From: Breviolum minutum Mf 1.05b.01
Lineage: Eukaryota; Sar; Dinophyceae; Suessiales; Symbiodiniaceae
Direction of reading: 5' to 3'
NCBI GenBank assembly: GCA_000507305.1
Contig: DF239089.1
Coordinates: 124,001 to 188,000 of the forward strand
Length of the DNA: 64,000 nucleotides
Positions 43,630-53,993 of the stretch are shown piece by piece. Made by a program: the position numbers and the translations under genes. The notes beneath the pieces were generated by a model. The model made no database searches. It was not told the DNA's origin and was given only the letters and a program-made list of their open reading frames with translations. Positions within the stretch are counted from its first letter, which is position 1. Each line of letters begins with the position of its first letter.

Positions 43630-43672
43630 CTGGCAATTCTGCTAGTGACCGTTTTGGGATGGTGAAATGACC
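43625..43672 (-). repeat. Family C remnant, minus orientation
   Basis: CCACCTGGCAATTCTGCTAG then GTGACCGTTTTGGGATGG. It corresponds to the right end of a C repeat read in reverse. Confidence 0.6.
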
Positions 43673-44011
43673 AGTACTACCTTTCATGCAGACTTTTTTA
43701 AAGGATGACTTGGGATTGGATGCCGAAAGACTGATCCAGTGCAACTAGTAGGCTTCTCTCTCGCAAACAGATTGCTTCTTGGAAAAGAACCTATAAAAGT
43801 AGACGTGACCAAAAAGATGGTGGTATATTTTTGCAATTCGCCTTTCAAAAATCGGTCGCAAAAAAGCTTTATTCCGACTTAGTCATAGTGAAAGAAGAAG
43901 ACGCTTGCATCCATTTTATCATCCCTTGGCCAAGTTTTTGTTGTTTTTTGAGAGGTTCCACTGTGTTGGCCATCATGTTTCTTGGACCCCCCCCAAAAAA
44001 CGGCACTAGAC

Positions 44012-44117
44012 TCTGGTAAACTAACGTAGCTGGCTGGAAAATGGACCAGGATTTTTCAGATGATTTTCCTAGATGAACATGGAGATATTCCAGCCATCGC
44101 TATGTTAGTTCACCAGA
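44012..44117. repeat. Foldback repeat, family F
   Basis: TCTGGTAAACTAACGTAGCT at the left and GCTATGTTAGTTCACCAGA at the right. It ends 37 bases before an exon. Confidence 0.7.
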
Positions 44118-44154
44118 GCGCTTCCAGCACTTCCATCACTTCCACTACCTCCAG

Positions 44155-44336
44155 GTGGATCGAATTCGAATGTTGTTTGGGCTGCTCAGGGTGGTTGGTC
44201 GGATCCCGGGAGGGGCAGCGGTTCACTTTAAAAACCACCTTAGGGGGTTCAGCAACCACCAGGGCAGCTGTGGCTTTGGAAGGACCGCTAGGTCCGTCAA
44301 AAACTACAAGAAGGGGCCCCTCGGCCCGTTTGTAAG
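44155..44336 (+). CDS. Candidate exon of the 35.6-57.9 kb gene
   Basis: Preceded by CTTCCACTACCTCCAG and followed by GTAAG|GTAGTG. Sixty codons start VDRIRMLFGLLRVVGRIPGG and end GPLGPFV, leaving AG. That AG joins the single G of 45080-45182. It is basic with a hydrophobic start. A second frame is also open, so the reading relies on the phase match. Confidence 0.5.
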
Positions 44337-44441
44337 GTAGTGAACCGCCACCTACAAGATGGGGGCCCCCGAAGCCTACTATTTTCGTGGATGAAAATCC
44401 CTAGTTATACCCATGAAAACAACCATGGTTTTTCATAGGGT

Positions 44442-44538
44442 TGAACCTGGGGTTATTTTTAAACTTGGGGGAGATGATGATAATTTGACGAATATTGCTT
44501 TTTCCGATGGGTTGAAGCAGTTCAACCACCAACTAGAA
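44442..44538. repeat. Family E remnant
   Basis: The right end GGGTTGAAGCAGTTCAACCA then CCAACTAG is clear. The left end is poorly preserved. Confidence 0.5.
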
Positions 44539-45079
44539 CACGAAGATTTTTTGTTTTTGGAGTGGGGGATGATTTTTGATGTTCAACATTGTGGCTGGTA
44601 AACTTTTTGAGGGTGTTCACCCTCCCTGCAGAAATGAAATAGTGCGTTGTTTGGGTTGGTATAATGTTCATGGATTCATGAATGCTGTTCTGCCTTTCTT
44701 TTGTATTGGCTGTTAATCTGCACCCATTGTTAACATGAGCATTTCGATTTTGGCCTCTGTGCTTCACTACAAATTAATACCAAAGATCCTGCATAAAGAA
44801 CTAAAGAACGCAGTTCTGTCACTTCTGAACTACTTTAAACTGAGGAGTTGCCCAATTTACACAAGAGCTGGTGCTTAGAAAGATAAGTGAAACCAATGCA
44901 GCTAAGCCATGATTTGAGAGATTTTTCTCTACACTGCTGGTTTTTTGGGGGTGGAGCCAACATCACCAAAAAGTCAGCACCAAGCTCCAAAATTCACAGA
45001 TCGAGTTTCAAATTCTTCCCCACGTTTCCACCTTTCAGAATGATTTTTTTCTCAGCACCAATTTCTCTTCCACCCTCAG

Positions 45080-45182
45080 GATCTTGAGCCAAGAGGATCA
45101 ACAGTTATACTCCACGTTTTTGCGTATGGCTGTGGAGAGTGTTTCTTGGTCCATGGTAGTTGGGAAAACGGTTTGGTCCAAG
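45080..45182 (+). CDS. Candidate exon of the 35.6-57.9 kb gene
   Basis: Strong context: CTTCCACCCTCAG before and TCCAAG|GTGAAA after. After one base it reads ILSQEDQQLYSTFLRMAVES then VSWSMVVGKTVWSK. The phase fits both neighbours. It may be an amphipathic helix leading into the hydrophobic exon at 45418. Confidence 0.55.
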
Positions 45183-45287
45183 GTGAAAGGGGGATTTTTT
45201 TTCGAAAACCAGCTTGAAAAACGTAGTTTTTCCACATACAGGAGTATGGATTTGCAAAAACTATGTCGTGTATGTTTTTTTTTCTAA

Positions 45288-45412
45288 ATATATACCTAAG
45301 AATCCAGACACCTCCCTAGAATAGGATTGAGGGTTCCAATCCCATCACCAGACTACGATTATAGGAGAAATCCCTTCCTTAGGAGATACCTGGATCCTTA
45401 GGGTATATACAC
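45288..45412. repeat. Foldback repeat, family X
   Basis: TATATACCTAAGAATCCAGA at the left and CTGGATCCTTAGGGTATATA at the right pair. It fills most of the intron between exons 45080 and 45418. Confidence 0.65.
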
Positions 45413-45417
45413 GTTAG

Positions 45418-45535
45418 AGGTGCATTTTTGTTTGTATCCTTCCCCTTGCCGTACCGACAAAAAACATGATCCAATGGCTGGATTGGTTTTTCTTGGTGGA
45501 TGTCGGTTGTTCATCCGTTATTCTTTGGGAGGTTG
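45418..45535 (+). CDS. Candidate exon, hydrophobic segment
   Basis: After ATATACACGTTAG. It reads RCIFVCILPLAVPTKNMIQW then LDWFFLVDVGCSSVILWEV, with donor GGTTG|GTTTTA leaving one base. A different donor (GGGAG|GTTGGT) would leave phase zero. I prefer the first because it joins 46289 in frame and continues a membrane-like sequence. It probably carries one or two membrane helices. Confidence 0.5.
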
Positions 45536-45617
45536 GTTTTATGACCACAGATTTTTCGGAAACGCCTTAACAGAATCGCCTCTGGAAACTGAAGAAATAT
45601 CCTATGTGAAATAACCA

Positions 45618-45723
45618 CCAGGTGATTCAAAGTGACCTGTTTGGGATGGTGAAAACGTGACCTTTTGGAAATGGTTAAGTGACCTCCAACTGGGGGATGA
45701 AAAGGTCACATTGAATCACCTGG
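45618..45723 (+). repeat. Foldback repeat, family C
   Basis: CCAGGTGATTCAAAGTGACC at the left and CATTGAATCACCTGGCAG at the right. It lies in the intron after exon 45418. Confidence 0.8.
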
Positions 45724-45943
45724 CAGATGCTTTGCTTAAAAGAACCACCCCCTAAGATTTGCAAGTCATTAAATTACCCAGGCGAAGCGTCAAACAAATC
45801 ATGGAGTCGCGGTGGAGAAAAATTCAATAGCCCATTTTGGAGACTTGAAGAGACTCATCTTCAATGATCTTAAAATTCAATGGGAGCTACCTTTTACCTT
45901 GATGGTTCAATGAGTTTATAAGATTGAAAGACTCCTAAGTAAT

Positions 45944-46059
45944 TAACTGTTCATGGTTCAGAAATCCAACCAAAACCACTTCGGATGTAAACAAACCCTG
46001 TAAATCGTGGGATCAACTATACCTATCAACGGGTGCAGGATTTCTTCCATCAACTGTAT
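45944..46059. repeat. Foldback repeat, family D, diverged
   Basis: AACTGTTCATGGTTCAGAAA at the left and TTTCTTCCATCAACTGTAT at the right. It is reversed relative to most copies. Confidence 0.65.
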
Positions 46060-46288
46060 TTAATTTTGAGTTTGTTCAAACCAGTGTTTGTTACATTGAG
46101 GAGGGTACCCGCCCAAAAAAGGTAAACTGGGATGAAAACTGAAATTCAAGAGACAGGGGTGTGTCTTGACTCGATGTTACCGAGTACCTGAACACATTGT
46201 TGAGCAATTTTTTCCAACACAAAACCTTCAAAGTCAGTTTAGTGATCCATTGCCAATGAACCAGTATCGGGGTTTGAGATGGGTTGAG

Positions 46289-46444
46289 CAAAATCCTGGT
46301 TTGACATTGCATATGTGTTGCTTTCCCTCCAAGTTTTTTTGATGAATTTGTCTGGGGTTGATGGTTCGGCAGACGAGCGTGAAAAAGATCCACAAGTTTT
46401 GGCGAGTGGTGATGTTATGGAATCTCAACCCACTATGAAGATGA
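46289..46444 (+). CDS. Candidate exon, hydrophobic then acidic
   Basis: After GATGGGTTGAG. Two bases complete the codon from 45535, then it reads KSWFDIAYVLLSLQVFLMNL followed by SGVDGSADEREKDPQVLASG. WFDIAYVLLSL recalls the S3 segment of voltage-gated channels, but no S4 arginine ladder was found. The donor is ATGA|GTAGTC, leaving one base that fits 48688. Confidence 0.45.
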
Positions 46445-46495
46445 GTAGTCCTTTTTTTTTTTTGGGGGGGGGAAATTTTGAGCATTACCAGAAAC

Positions 46496-46609
46496 TATTG
46501 TTTATGGAAGAAATCCGGCTAACCAGTTGAGGTTGGTAGTTTCTCCCATTATTTACAAGGTTTTGTACATCCCAGGTGGTTAGCCGGATTTCTGAACCAT
46601 CAACAGTAT
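46496..46609. repeat. Foldback repeat, family D
   Basis: TTATGGAAGAAATCCGGCTA at the left and TAGCCGGATTTCTGAACCA at the right are near-exact arms. It ends ATCAACAGTATG. Confidence 0.8.
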
Positions 46610-46734
46610 GACTCCCTTTCTTGGCCCCAATTTTGATTCACACTTCGAAATTGTTCAGCGGGGATTTTTGTCCCGAAAAACTCAGCTTTCTTTTTCCTCT
46701 TGCCCCCCTTTTTTTTGCTTTCGTGTGACACGTG

Positions 46735-46913
46735 CTTGGATGTTTTACCGGAAGTCAGGATCAAAGATCAAAGATCAAAGGTGATCGGATCAGTGGGTTA
46801 TCACTTTACCCCAATATACCCCCATTTCCAAGTAGGTTATAAGTTATAAAAGTACATAACCCATTGATCCGATCACCATTGGAAATCCTAACTTCCCTGC
46901 TTGGGACATCCCC
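46735..46913. repeat. Foldback repeat, family A
   Basis: GCTTGGATGTTTTACCGGAA at the left and TTGGGACATCC at the right. It carries a tandem GATCAAAGATCAAAG. The right end runs straight into a GC-rich block without the usual AAG. Confidence 0.65.
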
Positions 46914-47085
46914 CAACAACGACGGCGACCGACCCGCCTGGCCGCCACCAAGTCCAAGTCGGTCCATGCGGCCACGCGTCGGGCCATGCGGCGCCTCAAG
47001 ATGGGTTCGGCCCCCGGGGGAGAGACCGACCTGTTGGAAAATCTCCACGGCTGGGAATTTCACATGCCTGAAAAGCTAAGAATGA
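46899..47085 (+). CDS. GC-rich coding-like block, unknown product
   Basis: The frame reads RRRPTRLAATKSKSVHAATR then RAMRRLKMGSAPGGETDLLE. GC is far above the flanks, as in dinoflagellate exons. There is no acceptor AG at its left edge, where it joins a family A repeat. It could be an exon with an unusual boundary or one damaged by the repeat. Confidence 0.35.
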
Positions 47086-47871
47086 CTGGCTGGAATCGAT
47101 CCCCATAATTCAAGGAGGAAATATATTCATTTTCATTCATAGTGGATGGATTTTCTTTTGACCTACTAGTTTTTCGTTTTTTTTCCCTACAAAAAGGCAT
47201 GACCCCTGTCAAACCCCAAAAAAGAACCAAAAAATCCGAAGCAAAAAAATTGTCAAAATGACTCTGGGGTGCCAATTTTGTTCGAACATTTTCCAGGGTG
47301 GATTTTCTCTGAAGTGGGGATGTATACGTACATCTCTATCTAGTCAGATTTTCTGGAAGGCAAATGACATGACATCACCTTAGCTATAGTTTCTTATTTT
47401 CCAACATCTTGAAGGTTCGCTTTCAGCCTTGTGGCTCCCCTCACTCGAGGAAAAGTGACATGAATCGCGCTGGTAATGTTTGAACATGATGAACGAAACA
47501 TGGTAGGGAACAAGAATGGAAAAAGCTAGGGATAAAGAAGAAATAAGCATCTAAGTGTTAAAAGCAACAGTTAGGGATAGAGAATATACTGATTTTCCAA
47601 AGATGGTAGGTTAAACTGCCCTGAATGCTGAGGGTTTTCTTGATGTTTACTGCCGACCTTGAAGTGGAGTAGATGATAGTCGTCGATGGGAACTGTGATA
47701 TGCACGGTATATCTAGGACCACCGTCACCCAAATACGAACATGTCCCCTGAAAAATTTGTGCTTGGAAGAGAAGCCGGGCCTTTAACTTTTGAAATGGTC
47801 CTCTTTTGGTTTTCAGGGGTGTATGAGTATGAACCACTTCTGTAACAACCTGGTTTCGACCATGCAAGAAC
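47086..47871. other. Intron or spacer, nothing recognised
   Basis: No exon-like block or clear foldback was seen. A long minus-strand frame (47571-48218) is mostly translation of the B, A and E repeats to the right. Confidence 0.4.
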
Positions 47872-48018
47872 ACTTGGAGGATCATCCGAGTAAGCACAGT
47901 AGTTAGTAACCCCCATTTATAGGCCATGAAACGGCCATTTGGAAGGGGTCCCACAACCCCAGTTAGGGGACGAAAACCAACCATCAACCACTTACAAGTC
48001 ATGGGATGATCCTCCAAG
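47872..48018. repeat. Foldback repeat, family B
   Basis: ACTTGGAGGATCATCCGAG at the left and CATGGGATGATCCTCCAAG at the right, with CCATGAAACGGCCATTTGGA inside. Confidence 0.8.
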
Positions 48019-48135
48019 CAGATCCAATAAGTATCATTTTCACGAGGTATTTGCCATGTACCCCATTTATGAGTAGGTGATAACCCATTGATCCGATCAC
48101 AGGTGATCCTAACTTCCTGGCCGGGACATCCAAGT
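48019..48135. repeat. Family A repeat, right part, joined to B
   Basis: Continues directly from the B repeat with ATTTTCACGAGGTATTTGCC and ends TCCTGGCCGGGACATCCAAG. The same B plus A arrangement recurs at 58475-58737. Confidence 0.7.
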
Positions 48136-48159
48136 AGTTGCAACCATCCAAGAACAACA

Positions 48160-48257
48160 CTAGGTGGTGGGTTAATACATTTGTTATTTTCACCCCGATC
48201 CTTGGGGAAATGATCCAATTTGACTACTATTTTTCAGATGGGTTGAAAGCACCAAAT
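48160..48257. repeat. Foldback repeat, family E
   Basis: CTAGGTGGTGGGTTAATAC at the left and GGGTTGAAAGCACCAAATGG at the right. Confidence 0.7.
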
Positions 48258-48527
48258 GGGGGGTTTTATTGTTAGCGATAGATAAACATACACCCTGGAA
48301 GTCCTTTGACCATAAACATGACATTTCAAAACGGATTTTTTGATAGTAAACCCTTACTAAAACAATAGTCTATACGGAAACCACCAACTAGATACCTACA
48401 TTGAGTTGATTCTTATGGTAAATGTAGGGATCCACCATGGGTTTTTTAGCCATGGTGGTTGGTTCAGATAGCATTCCAGGAATGCTAAATCAATGGGATG
48501 TCATCCTCCAAGCATTCCAAGAACACC

Positions 48528-48640
48528 ATGTGGATGTTTCCGAAAATAGTGGTACCCCCAAATCATCCATTTTAATAGGGTTTTCCATTATAAACCATCC
48601 ATTTTGGGGTACCCCTATTTTTGGAAACACCCATGTTGAT
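48528..48640. repeat. Foldback repeat, family W
   Basis: TGTTTCCGAAAATAGTGG with GTACCCCCA at the left and TGGGGTACCCCTATTTTTGG with AAACA at the right pair. On the minus strand it translates as GVSKNRGTPKWMVYNGKP, a repeat-derived peptide. Confidence 0.75.
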
Positions 48641-48687
48641 GAGCCCAATTTTTGTTTGACCTTTGGCCAAATGGAAATTTTTCACAG

Positions 48688-48791
48688 GTACCTTAGCAAA
48701 GTGCCTCGACGATGCTGAGAATGGTCCGGGAAACTCAACGGGGGGAACAAACAACTTCCCTGTCTGGACCTTGGACCACGAAGGGGTCAAG
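48688..48791 (+). CDS. Candidate exon of the 35.6-57.9 kb gene
   Basis: Strong boundaries: ATTTTTCACAG before and GTCAAG|GTAAAG after. Two bases (GT) complete the codon started by 46444, then TLAKCLDDAENGPGNSTGGT and NNFPVWTLDHEGVK. GC and codon use are exon-like and no other frame is open throughout. Product unknown. Confidence 0.6.
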
Positions 48792-48879
48792 GTAAAGGGA
48801 GCCTTAAATTACTGTTGCAGATTTTTGGGGGAGTGAAAACTTGAAAACATTGCAAATATATGGTACATACTGCAAATCT

Positions 48880-48982
48880 GGGTGGTGGTTTCAAATATTT
48901 TTTATTTTCAACCCTATTTGGGGAAGATTCCCATTTTGACTACTAGTAATATTTTTCAGATGGGTTGAAACCACCAACTAGA
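48880..48982. repeat. Foldback repeat, family E
   Basis: GGTGGTGGTTTCAAATA at the left and GGGTTGAAACCACCAACTAG at the right. Confidence 0.75.
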
Positions 48983-49156
48983 AATATGTGGTAAACATGA
49001 TGTAAATTTAAAGGGATCTTTTTCCCTCTTCTAATATAGGGCATAGGGGCATTGTTTGGGGTTGGTGTCATACGTATGACAACCCCTTGTCAAAAGGACA
49101 TGGCTGGTTCGAAGAACTGGAGGTTTTTTTTTTTACTATGATTGGATGCCGCTAGA

Positions 49157-49273
49157 GCCCTGCAAAATGAACGGCTGGAACCAAAAAAAACATCACCCAA
49201 TTGAAAAGGAACCCCCCAATTTTTTCAAAGCCTCCATTTTTTTTGGGTTCCATGTTTTTCTTTTCCAGGGTGT
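49157..49273. repeat. Foldback repeat, family G
   Basis: GCCCTGCAAAATGAACGGCT at the left and TTTTTCTTTTCCAGGGTGTA at the right. GGAACCCC-type inner arms are present. Confidence 0.6.
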
Positions 49274-49650
49274 AGAGCACTGAAAGGATTGGCTCTTTTT
49301 TTTACATTTCCCAATTCTTCTGAAACTAGCCGTACCCAAAGGAGCTTGGATTTTTTTTGGTGTTCACGAAATGGCCACAAAAAGGAAAACCCACCACCAA
49401 AACCGAAAACAATCACCGCAGACCGGGTGGTTTTGTTGAGGCAAAACTCGGGATTTCGATAGCTCTGGGGTGGGATTGCTAGCTCGTACCTGTAGGCCTA
49501 TACATTCTCACATGCTCAGGGATTCCAATTTACCTTCACTTTTTGTGGACATCCTGTGAAGGGGGATGGTTGCATCTGAGAAAAAGCGTTGATAGGGGTG
49601 AACATTTGAATCGAAGTGTGATAGTTTTTCCAATGGGATCATTTGTGCTC

Positions 49651-49874
<224 letters not shown>

Positions 49875-50049
49875 CGGAGCTTTCTCACACTGCTGTTTTC
49901 CTCCAGAAGTGTTCCCGATATATACTGTGTGAGTAACTCCAACGTAACGTACTCATTTCAGCACCATCAAGCCATTCTTCACTGGCTTTATTGGGGAACT
50001 TTAGTAATACAAAACAATGGAACTTACCGGAGTAGTTTTAGAAGGCTTA

Positions 50050-50184
50050 CACCCCTGAAGATAGAACGGCTGATAACATGTTTTTGAAGGAGGTTGGTTC
50101 AGATCATTTTCCTTTCTTTTCATGGGTGATCGTCAGTGATGGCTGTAGGTGAACCAGCCGTGAATCTTCCTTCCAGGGTGTATA
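50050..50184. repeat. Foldback repeat, family G
   Basis: ACACCCCTGAAGATAGAACG at the left and CGTGAATCTTCCTTCCAGGG at the right. Confidence 0.75.
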
Positions 50185-50224
50185 CTTTGGATCTACTCTC
50201 CCCTTCCTTTCACACATCCATGAG

Positions 50225-50332
50225 TCGTTCAAACCTCCCAAGCTCGGAGGCACCGAACAACAACGCTATTTGGAGAAGGAACTCAGCGAGCACCTTTTGA
50301 CAAATTTTCGTGAAGCCGGGGGGGAAACAAAA
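50225..50332 (+). CDS. Candidate exon of the 35.6-57.9 kb gene
   Basis: After a pyrimidine-rich run and CATCCATGAG. Thirty-six codons start SFKPPKLGGTEQQRYLEKEL and end REAGGETK before a donor-like GTCGGC. The phase is zero at both ends, matching 48791 and 54208. It is a helical, charged sequence. The frame stays open about 57 bases past the donor. Confidence 0.45.
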
Positions 50333-50649
50333 GTCGGCGGGGCGTTTCTTGTTGTTTCTTGTTTGGCTTGCAATTCAACGAATGGTTAAATTGGTGGTTT
50401 GGGGTAACTGGGGATCCCTAAGGGAAGATTGTGGAACCTTTCTTGGAACATTAGGGAAGTTTGCGCAAAACTGTTTCAACTAATGATGTGGTTAAAATTG
50501 CATGGTTTTTGGGGCCCCCCGGTGCTGCAAAGGGGGGATTCGATTCGGGGAGAAACGCCGTAAGTAACAAATCCGTAACAAATCCCTTTCATTTTCGGTG
50601 ACCGTGGGAATCCCAACCACCGGGACCCAAACCAACAATTAACCATTAC

Positions 50650-50756
50650 ACACCCCCAAAAATTAACATGTCACCTGAAAAGGGACCATTTCAATTCGAA
50701 ATCACATCTTCCAACCATCAATTTTCAGGGGACATGTTAGTTTTCAGGGGGGGGTA
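50650..50756. repeat. Foldback repeat, family G (AACATGTC subtype)
   Basis: CACCCCCAAAAATTAACATG at the left and CATGTTAGTTTTCAGGGGG at the right. Confidence 0.75.
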
Positions 50757-50762
50757 GTTGAT

Positions 50763-51074
50763 TTAGTAGCCTTCCCAAAGCACCTTCTTCCAATAGATAG
50801 TTGGATGAATCAAACTTTTTGAATATTTCACCAAGTTCCAATTATCCTGTAAGTACACTCTACGCCCATTTCTGGAGATTTCCCACCAAAAAACCTTCAC
50901 TTTTTTCAAGATTTTACAAAAACTGCCGCGTTTTCGAAGGTCGGGTTTTTTCGGTTGGTGTTCGCGGGTCGAGAACTCGCGGGCTCTGCAGCGTGACACC
51001 AATTTGCCAGCTTCAAAGAAGCCATTCTTATTGTAAATCATGGTCCCAATTACAGTACCACTAACTTGCAACAC
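50763..51074 (-). CDS. Minus-strand ORF, unknown product
   Basis: A 103-codon frame, basic, reading IYNKNGFFEAGKLVSRCRAR then KVFWWEISRNGRRVYLQDNW to a stop. It has no ATG at its start. Plus-strand frames here are also open (FPPKNLHFFQDFTKTAAFSK before AAG|GTCGGG), so the strand is unresolved. Confidence 0.3.
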   Translation of the reverse strand: MLQVSGTVIGTMIYNKNGFFEAGKLVSRCRAREFSTREHQPKKPDLRKRGSFCKILKKVKVFWWEISRNGRRVYLQDNWNLVKYSKSLIHPTIYWKKVLWEGY

Positions 51075-51571
51075 AGGAGATTTTCGAAGTTCAACATTCC
51101 GGGGGTCGTTAAATTATATCTACCTTTGAAGGGATCAAATAAATGCAAAGGTATAATATTTTTGAGGAATTTCCCTTATAATAGTGCATTGCATGGGTTG
51201 GTGTCATACAATGACCCCTGACATGTTCCGTGTAGTTGACAGTTTTGTAGAATAAGATTTGATGCTTGATAACCAGCCGCTTCCATCCTAGTCTATCAGG
51301 ATGCCCTTGTCATTTCATCATTGGATGTTAGGTTTTTTGGAAGGATGTTGAAGCGAAGAAAGGATCATCACATGGGCCAACCAATATAACTTAATATAAC
51401 TTACAGTATATAGATTCGTTTTCCAAGGCAAAGCTTTTTGCAGATTCTAGGTTGGAATTTTAAAATGCTGCCGTTTTTGTCAGAAGCAAATCCAAGAGAA
51501 GAATAATGAAGTAAAAGGCACCTGGAAGCCGTGAACTTTCTGGAAAGGCCCAGGAAGGTATGAAAGGTTCC

Positions 51572-51686
51572 AGGTACACCCCAGAAAACTAACATGTCCC
51601 CTGTAAAAGGGACTATTTCAATCTGGAAATACATCTGAACCAACCATCCGTTTTTGCAGAGGGATATTCCTCAGTTTTCAGGGGAG
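51572..51686. repeat. Foldback repeat, family G (AACATGTC subtype)
   Basis: ACCCCAGAAAACTAACATGT at the left and CCTCAGTTTTCAGGGGAGT at the right. Confidence 0.65.
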
Positions 51687-51687
51687 T

Positions 51688-51817
51688 CATTCAGTCGCAA
51701 AGTGACCTTTAAAGTTATCCCCGGATCTGTTGGAGGTCACCCACCTTTCCAACCTTTGCAAAAGGGTCACTCATAGTCATCCCAACAAAGTTGTTACGGC
51801 TTCAATCACCCCACAGG
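51688..51817. repeat. Family C repeat, diverged
   Basis: ATTCAGTCGCAAAGTGACC at the left, GGTCACTCATAGTCATCCCA inside, and CTTCAATCACCCCACAGG at the right. Confidence 0.6.
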
Positions 51818-51822
51818 TACTA

Positions 51823-51933
51823 CCTGTTGATGGAAGATATCCGGCAAACCAGTTGATATGCAGAATCTAGCATTATTTACAGGGTTTTCTACATCTCAGG
51901 TGGTTAGCCGGATTTCTGAACCATTAACAGTAG
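51823..51933. repeat. Foldback repeat, family D
   Basis: CTGTTGATGGAAGATATCCG at the left and CGGATTTCTGAACCATTAAC at the right. G, C and D repeats lie head to tail here. Confidence 0.75.
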
Positions 51934-52456
51934 GGGGGTGTTTTTTTTTTCAGGGAGAGTATGAAACATATGTAGCCAAAAAACATTGAATTTTCTATTG
52001 CTTGTTTGGTGCGTTGGGCTTTCCATGTTCATCTATATGATTGTCTCACTTGGCTCCGAGGGAAGCCACATTGCAAGAGAATGAAGAGAGTGTGTTTTCT
52101 CAGGGAATATATTTTTCTTGGGGGGGGGGTGGCAAGGGGTTGTGGGAAAGGTTGTGGGAAACCTGTTTTTGGTGTGTATTTGTTTTTTTTGTGGAGTTCT
52201 TTTTCGTTGCAACCTACAATTGCTTTGGATTTGCGTTTTTTTTGGGTTTGGAATGTTTCACACATGGTATGGGAGGGCGTTCCCATGAGTCACGAGAACA
52301 GATTGGGATGCCACAACCCCGTTCCCAGCATCAGTGGAAAATGAAGGTTTAGTTCAGAATCCTCCCACTAAAAAGTAATGTTGTCCTGGTGGTGACCGGA
52401 ATCCTGAGGGGTTTTGCATGACATCGATTTCTTTTTGTCAAGAATTCTTGTTTTCA

Positions 52457-52622
52457 ATGGTTGTTTCTGGTTCCCATAAAAGGTGGGCTTGGTAGAATAT
52501 ACAATCCCACAGAAGGCAAGGACTGTAAGTGGTATATTTTCGTGGTATTTTTCTTGCCAATTGGGGGATAAATTAAATGCTACCTACCAAGCCCACCTTT
52601 TATGGGAAGCAAAAACAACCAT
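52457..52622. repeat. Foldback repeat, family Q
   Basis: Two arms of about 40 bp are nearly perfect complements: AATGGTTGTTTCTGGTTCCC with ATAAAAGGTGGGCTTGGTAG on the left and the reverse of both on the right. Half a copy lies at 20845-20885. Confidence 0.85.
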
Positions 52623-52918
52623 TGACGTTTGCGATTGTTTCAGGGTTTGATGATATGTCCCCCCACCTTGAGGGCTTTCCAACAACCATCACCTTAAAAC
52701 CGCCAAAAAAAAGAAGATGAAAGTTCTGAACCTCCGAGGTTTGAGAGCGGGGTTTTATGTAGCAACCCCCCTGTGTTTTCGGGGTGATTTTTTTTTTGTA
52801 AGATGGATTTTTGGAGTCCACACTTTTTCGGACCATGCCAACTTCCACCATGTCTGCCGAAACTTGGAACCATGTTCCACCACCAGTTCGGAAACCAATC
52901 ACGGAGCCATTTTTTAAG

Positions 52919-53073
52919 CATGGCTGGTCAACCTATCCCCCCCAGGCCACGTACTCCCCTCAGAAATATGGGTTTCATACGGCCCTTTTTAAAGGGAACC
53001 AATGGTTAAGCCAAGCCCATGTCGTAAGGCCGGCCATTCCTGGGGGGGTTACCTTTCGGGGGGGGGTAGGTTG
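52919..53073. repeat. Foldback repeat, family M
   Basis: ATGGCTGGTCAACCTATCCC at the left and GGGGGGTAGGTTGAC at the right, with CGTACTCCCC and GGGAACCAATGG inside. Confidence 0.7.
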
Positions 53074-53216
53074 ACTCGCAGTCCTTTAAAATCACCAGTT
53101 GTGATAATCAGAACCAAGAATCAATATTTTGTTGGGTGATGCGCCACACCTCCTTTATGGCTAATGTTCATCTATCAGTCAAAGATCTTTCGGATTTTTG
53201 ATTCAGTACCAAGTGC

Positions 53217-53330
53217 ACACCCCTTAAAATTAACATGTTTTTTTTCATTTCGATCCTAAAGAATCACCCATTTTGCAAAAGGAAATCATCTGAACCAAAC
53301 CTCCATCATTGTGTTCAAAATGTTAATTTT
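53217..53330. repeat. Foldback repeat, family G
   Basis: CACCCCTTAAAATTAACATG at the left and AAAATGTTAATTTTCATAC at the right. Confidence 0.6.
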
Positions 53331-53335
53331 CATAC

Positions 53336-53443
53336 CAGGTGATTCAAGCCGTGACCTTTTCATCCCCGATCGTTGGAGGTCACTTAACCATGTCCGAAAG
53401 GTCACCTAACCATCCCAACAAGGTCACTTTGAATCACCTGGTA
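53336..53443. repeat. Foldback repeat, family C
   Basis: ACCAGGTGATTCAAGCCGTG at the left and CACTTTGAATCACCTGGTAG at the right. Confidence 0.8.
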
Positions 53444-53646
53444 GGTGTCTTTTTGTAAAAAGGGTTGGAGTTTGCAACCTTCTCCGTGGCTTGTCTTCTC
53501 TGCTTGTTGTGTAGATATTTGTTTTTTTTTGGGGGTTTGAGGCTTGATGACTTGTCGCCAACCAGATTTTGACCCGAATTTGGTTTTGACGGTTCGAGGT
53601 TGAAGTCCTAAAAGATACATTTGGTGGGTGTCCAGGTTTTTTGTTT

Positions 53647-53753
53647 CACTCCCTGAAACTAACAGCTTGCCTCCAAAAAAAAGGTGGCTTCCAAGAGGAA
53701 TTTCCTTCTCCAGGGGTCTATCTTCAGGGGCTATGTTGGTTTTGGGGAGGGTA
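53647..53753. repeat. Foldback repeat, family R
   Basis: ACTCCCTGAAACTAACAGCT at the left and GCTATGTTGGTTTTGGGGAG at the right. Confidence 0.6.
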
Positions 53754-53993
53754 ATCTCCAAACTGAAGGGGAAGGTTCCTTATTTCCTTTGCCGATGATT
53801 TTGATATACCCTGAAGCTGCCCGGGATCATTCCATAAGAAGGCCGTTACCCTTATAGTATAACTTACCCAAACGGATGTGATTTTTCCCTAGAACCAGTA
53901 TTATTTAAATCTCGCCCTGCAACTTCTTTAAACCATTGTTCCCTCAATTATGGGTGAAAGTGAAACTCAAATATCTCACCCAACTTATAGCGT

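Noticed and set aside
47571-48218. 215-codon minus-strand ORF
   Set aside because: Most of it is translation of the B, A and E foldback repeats.
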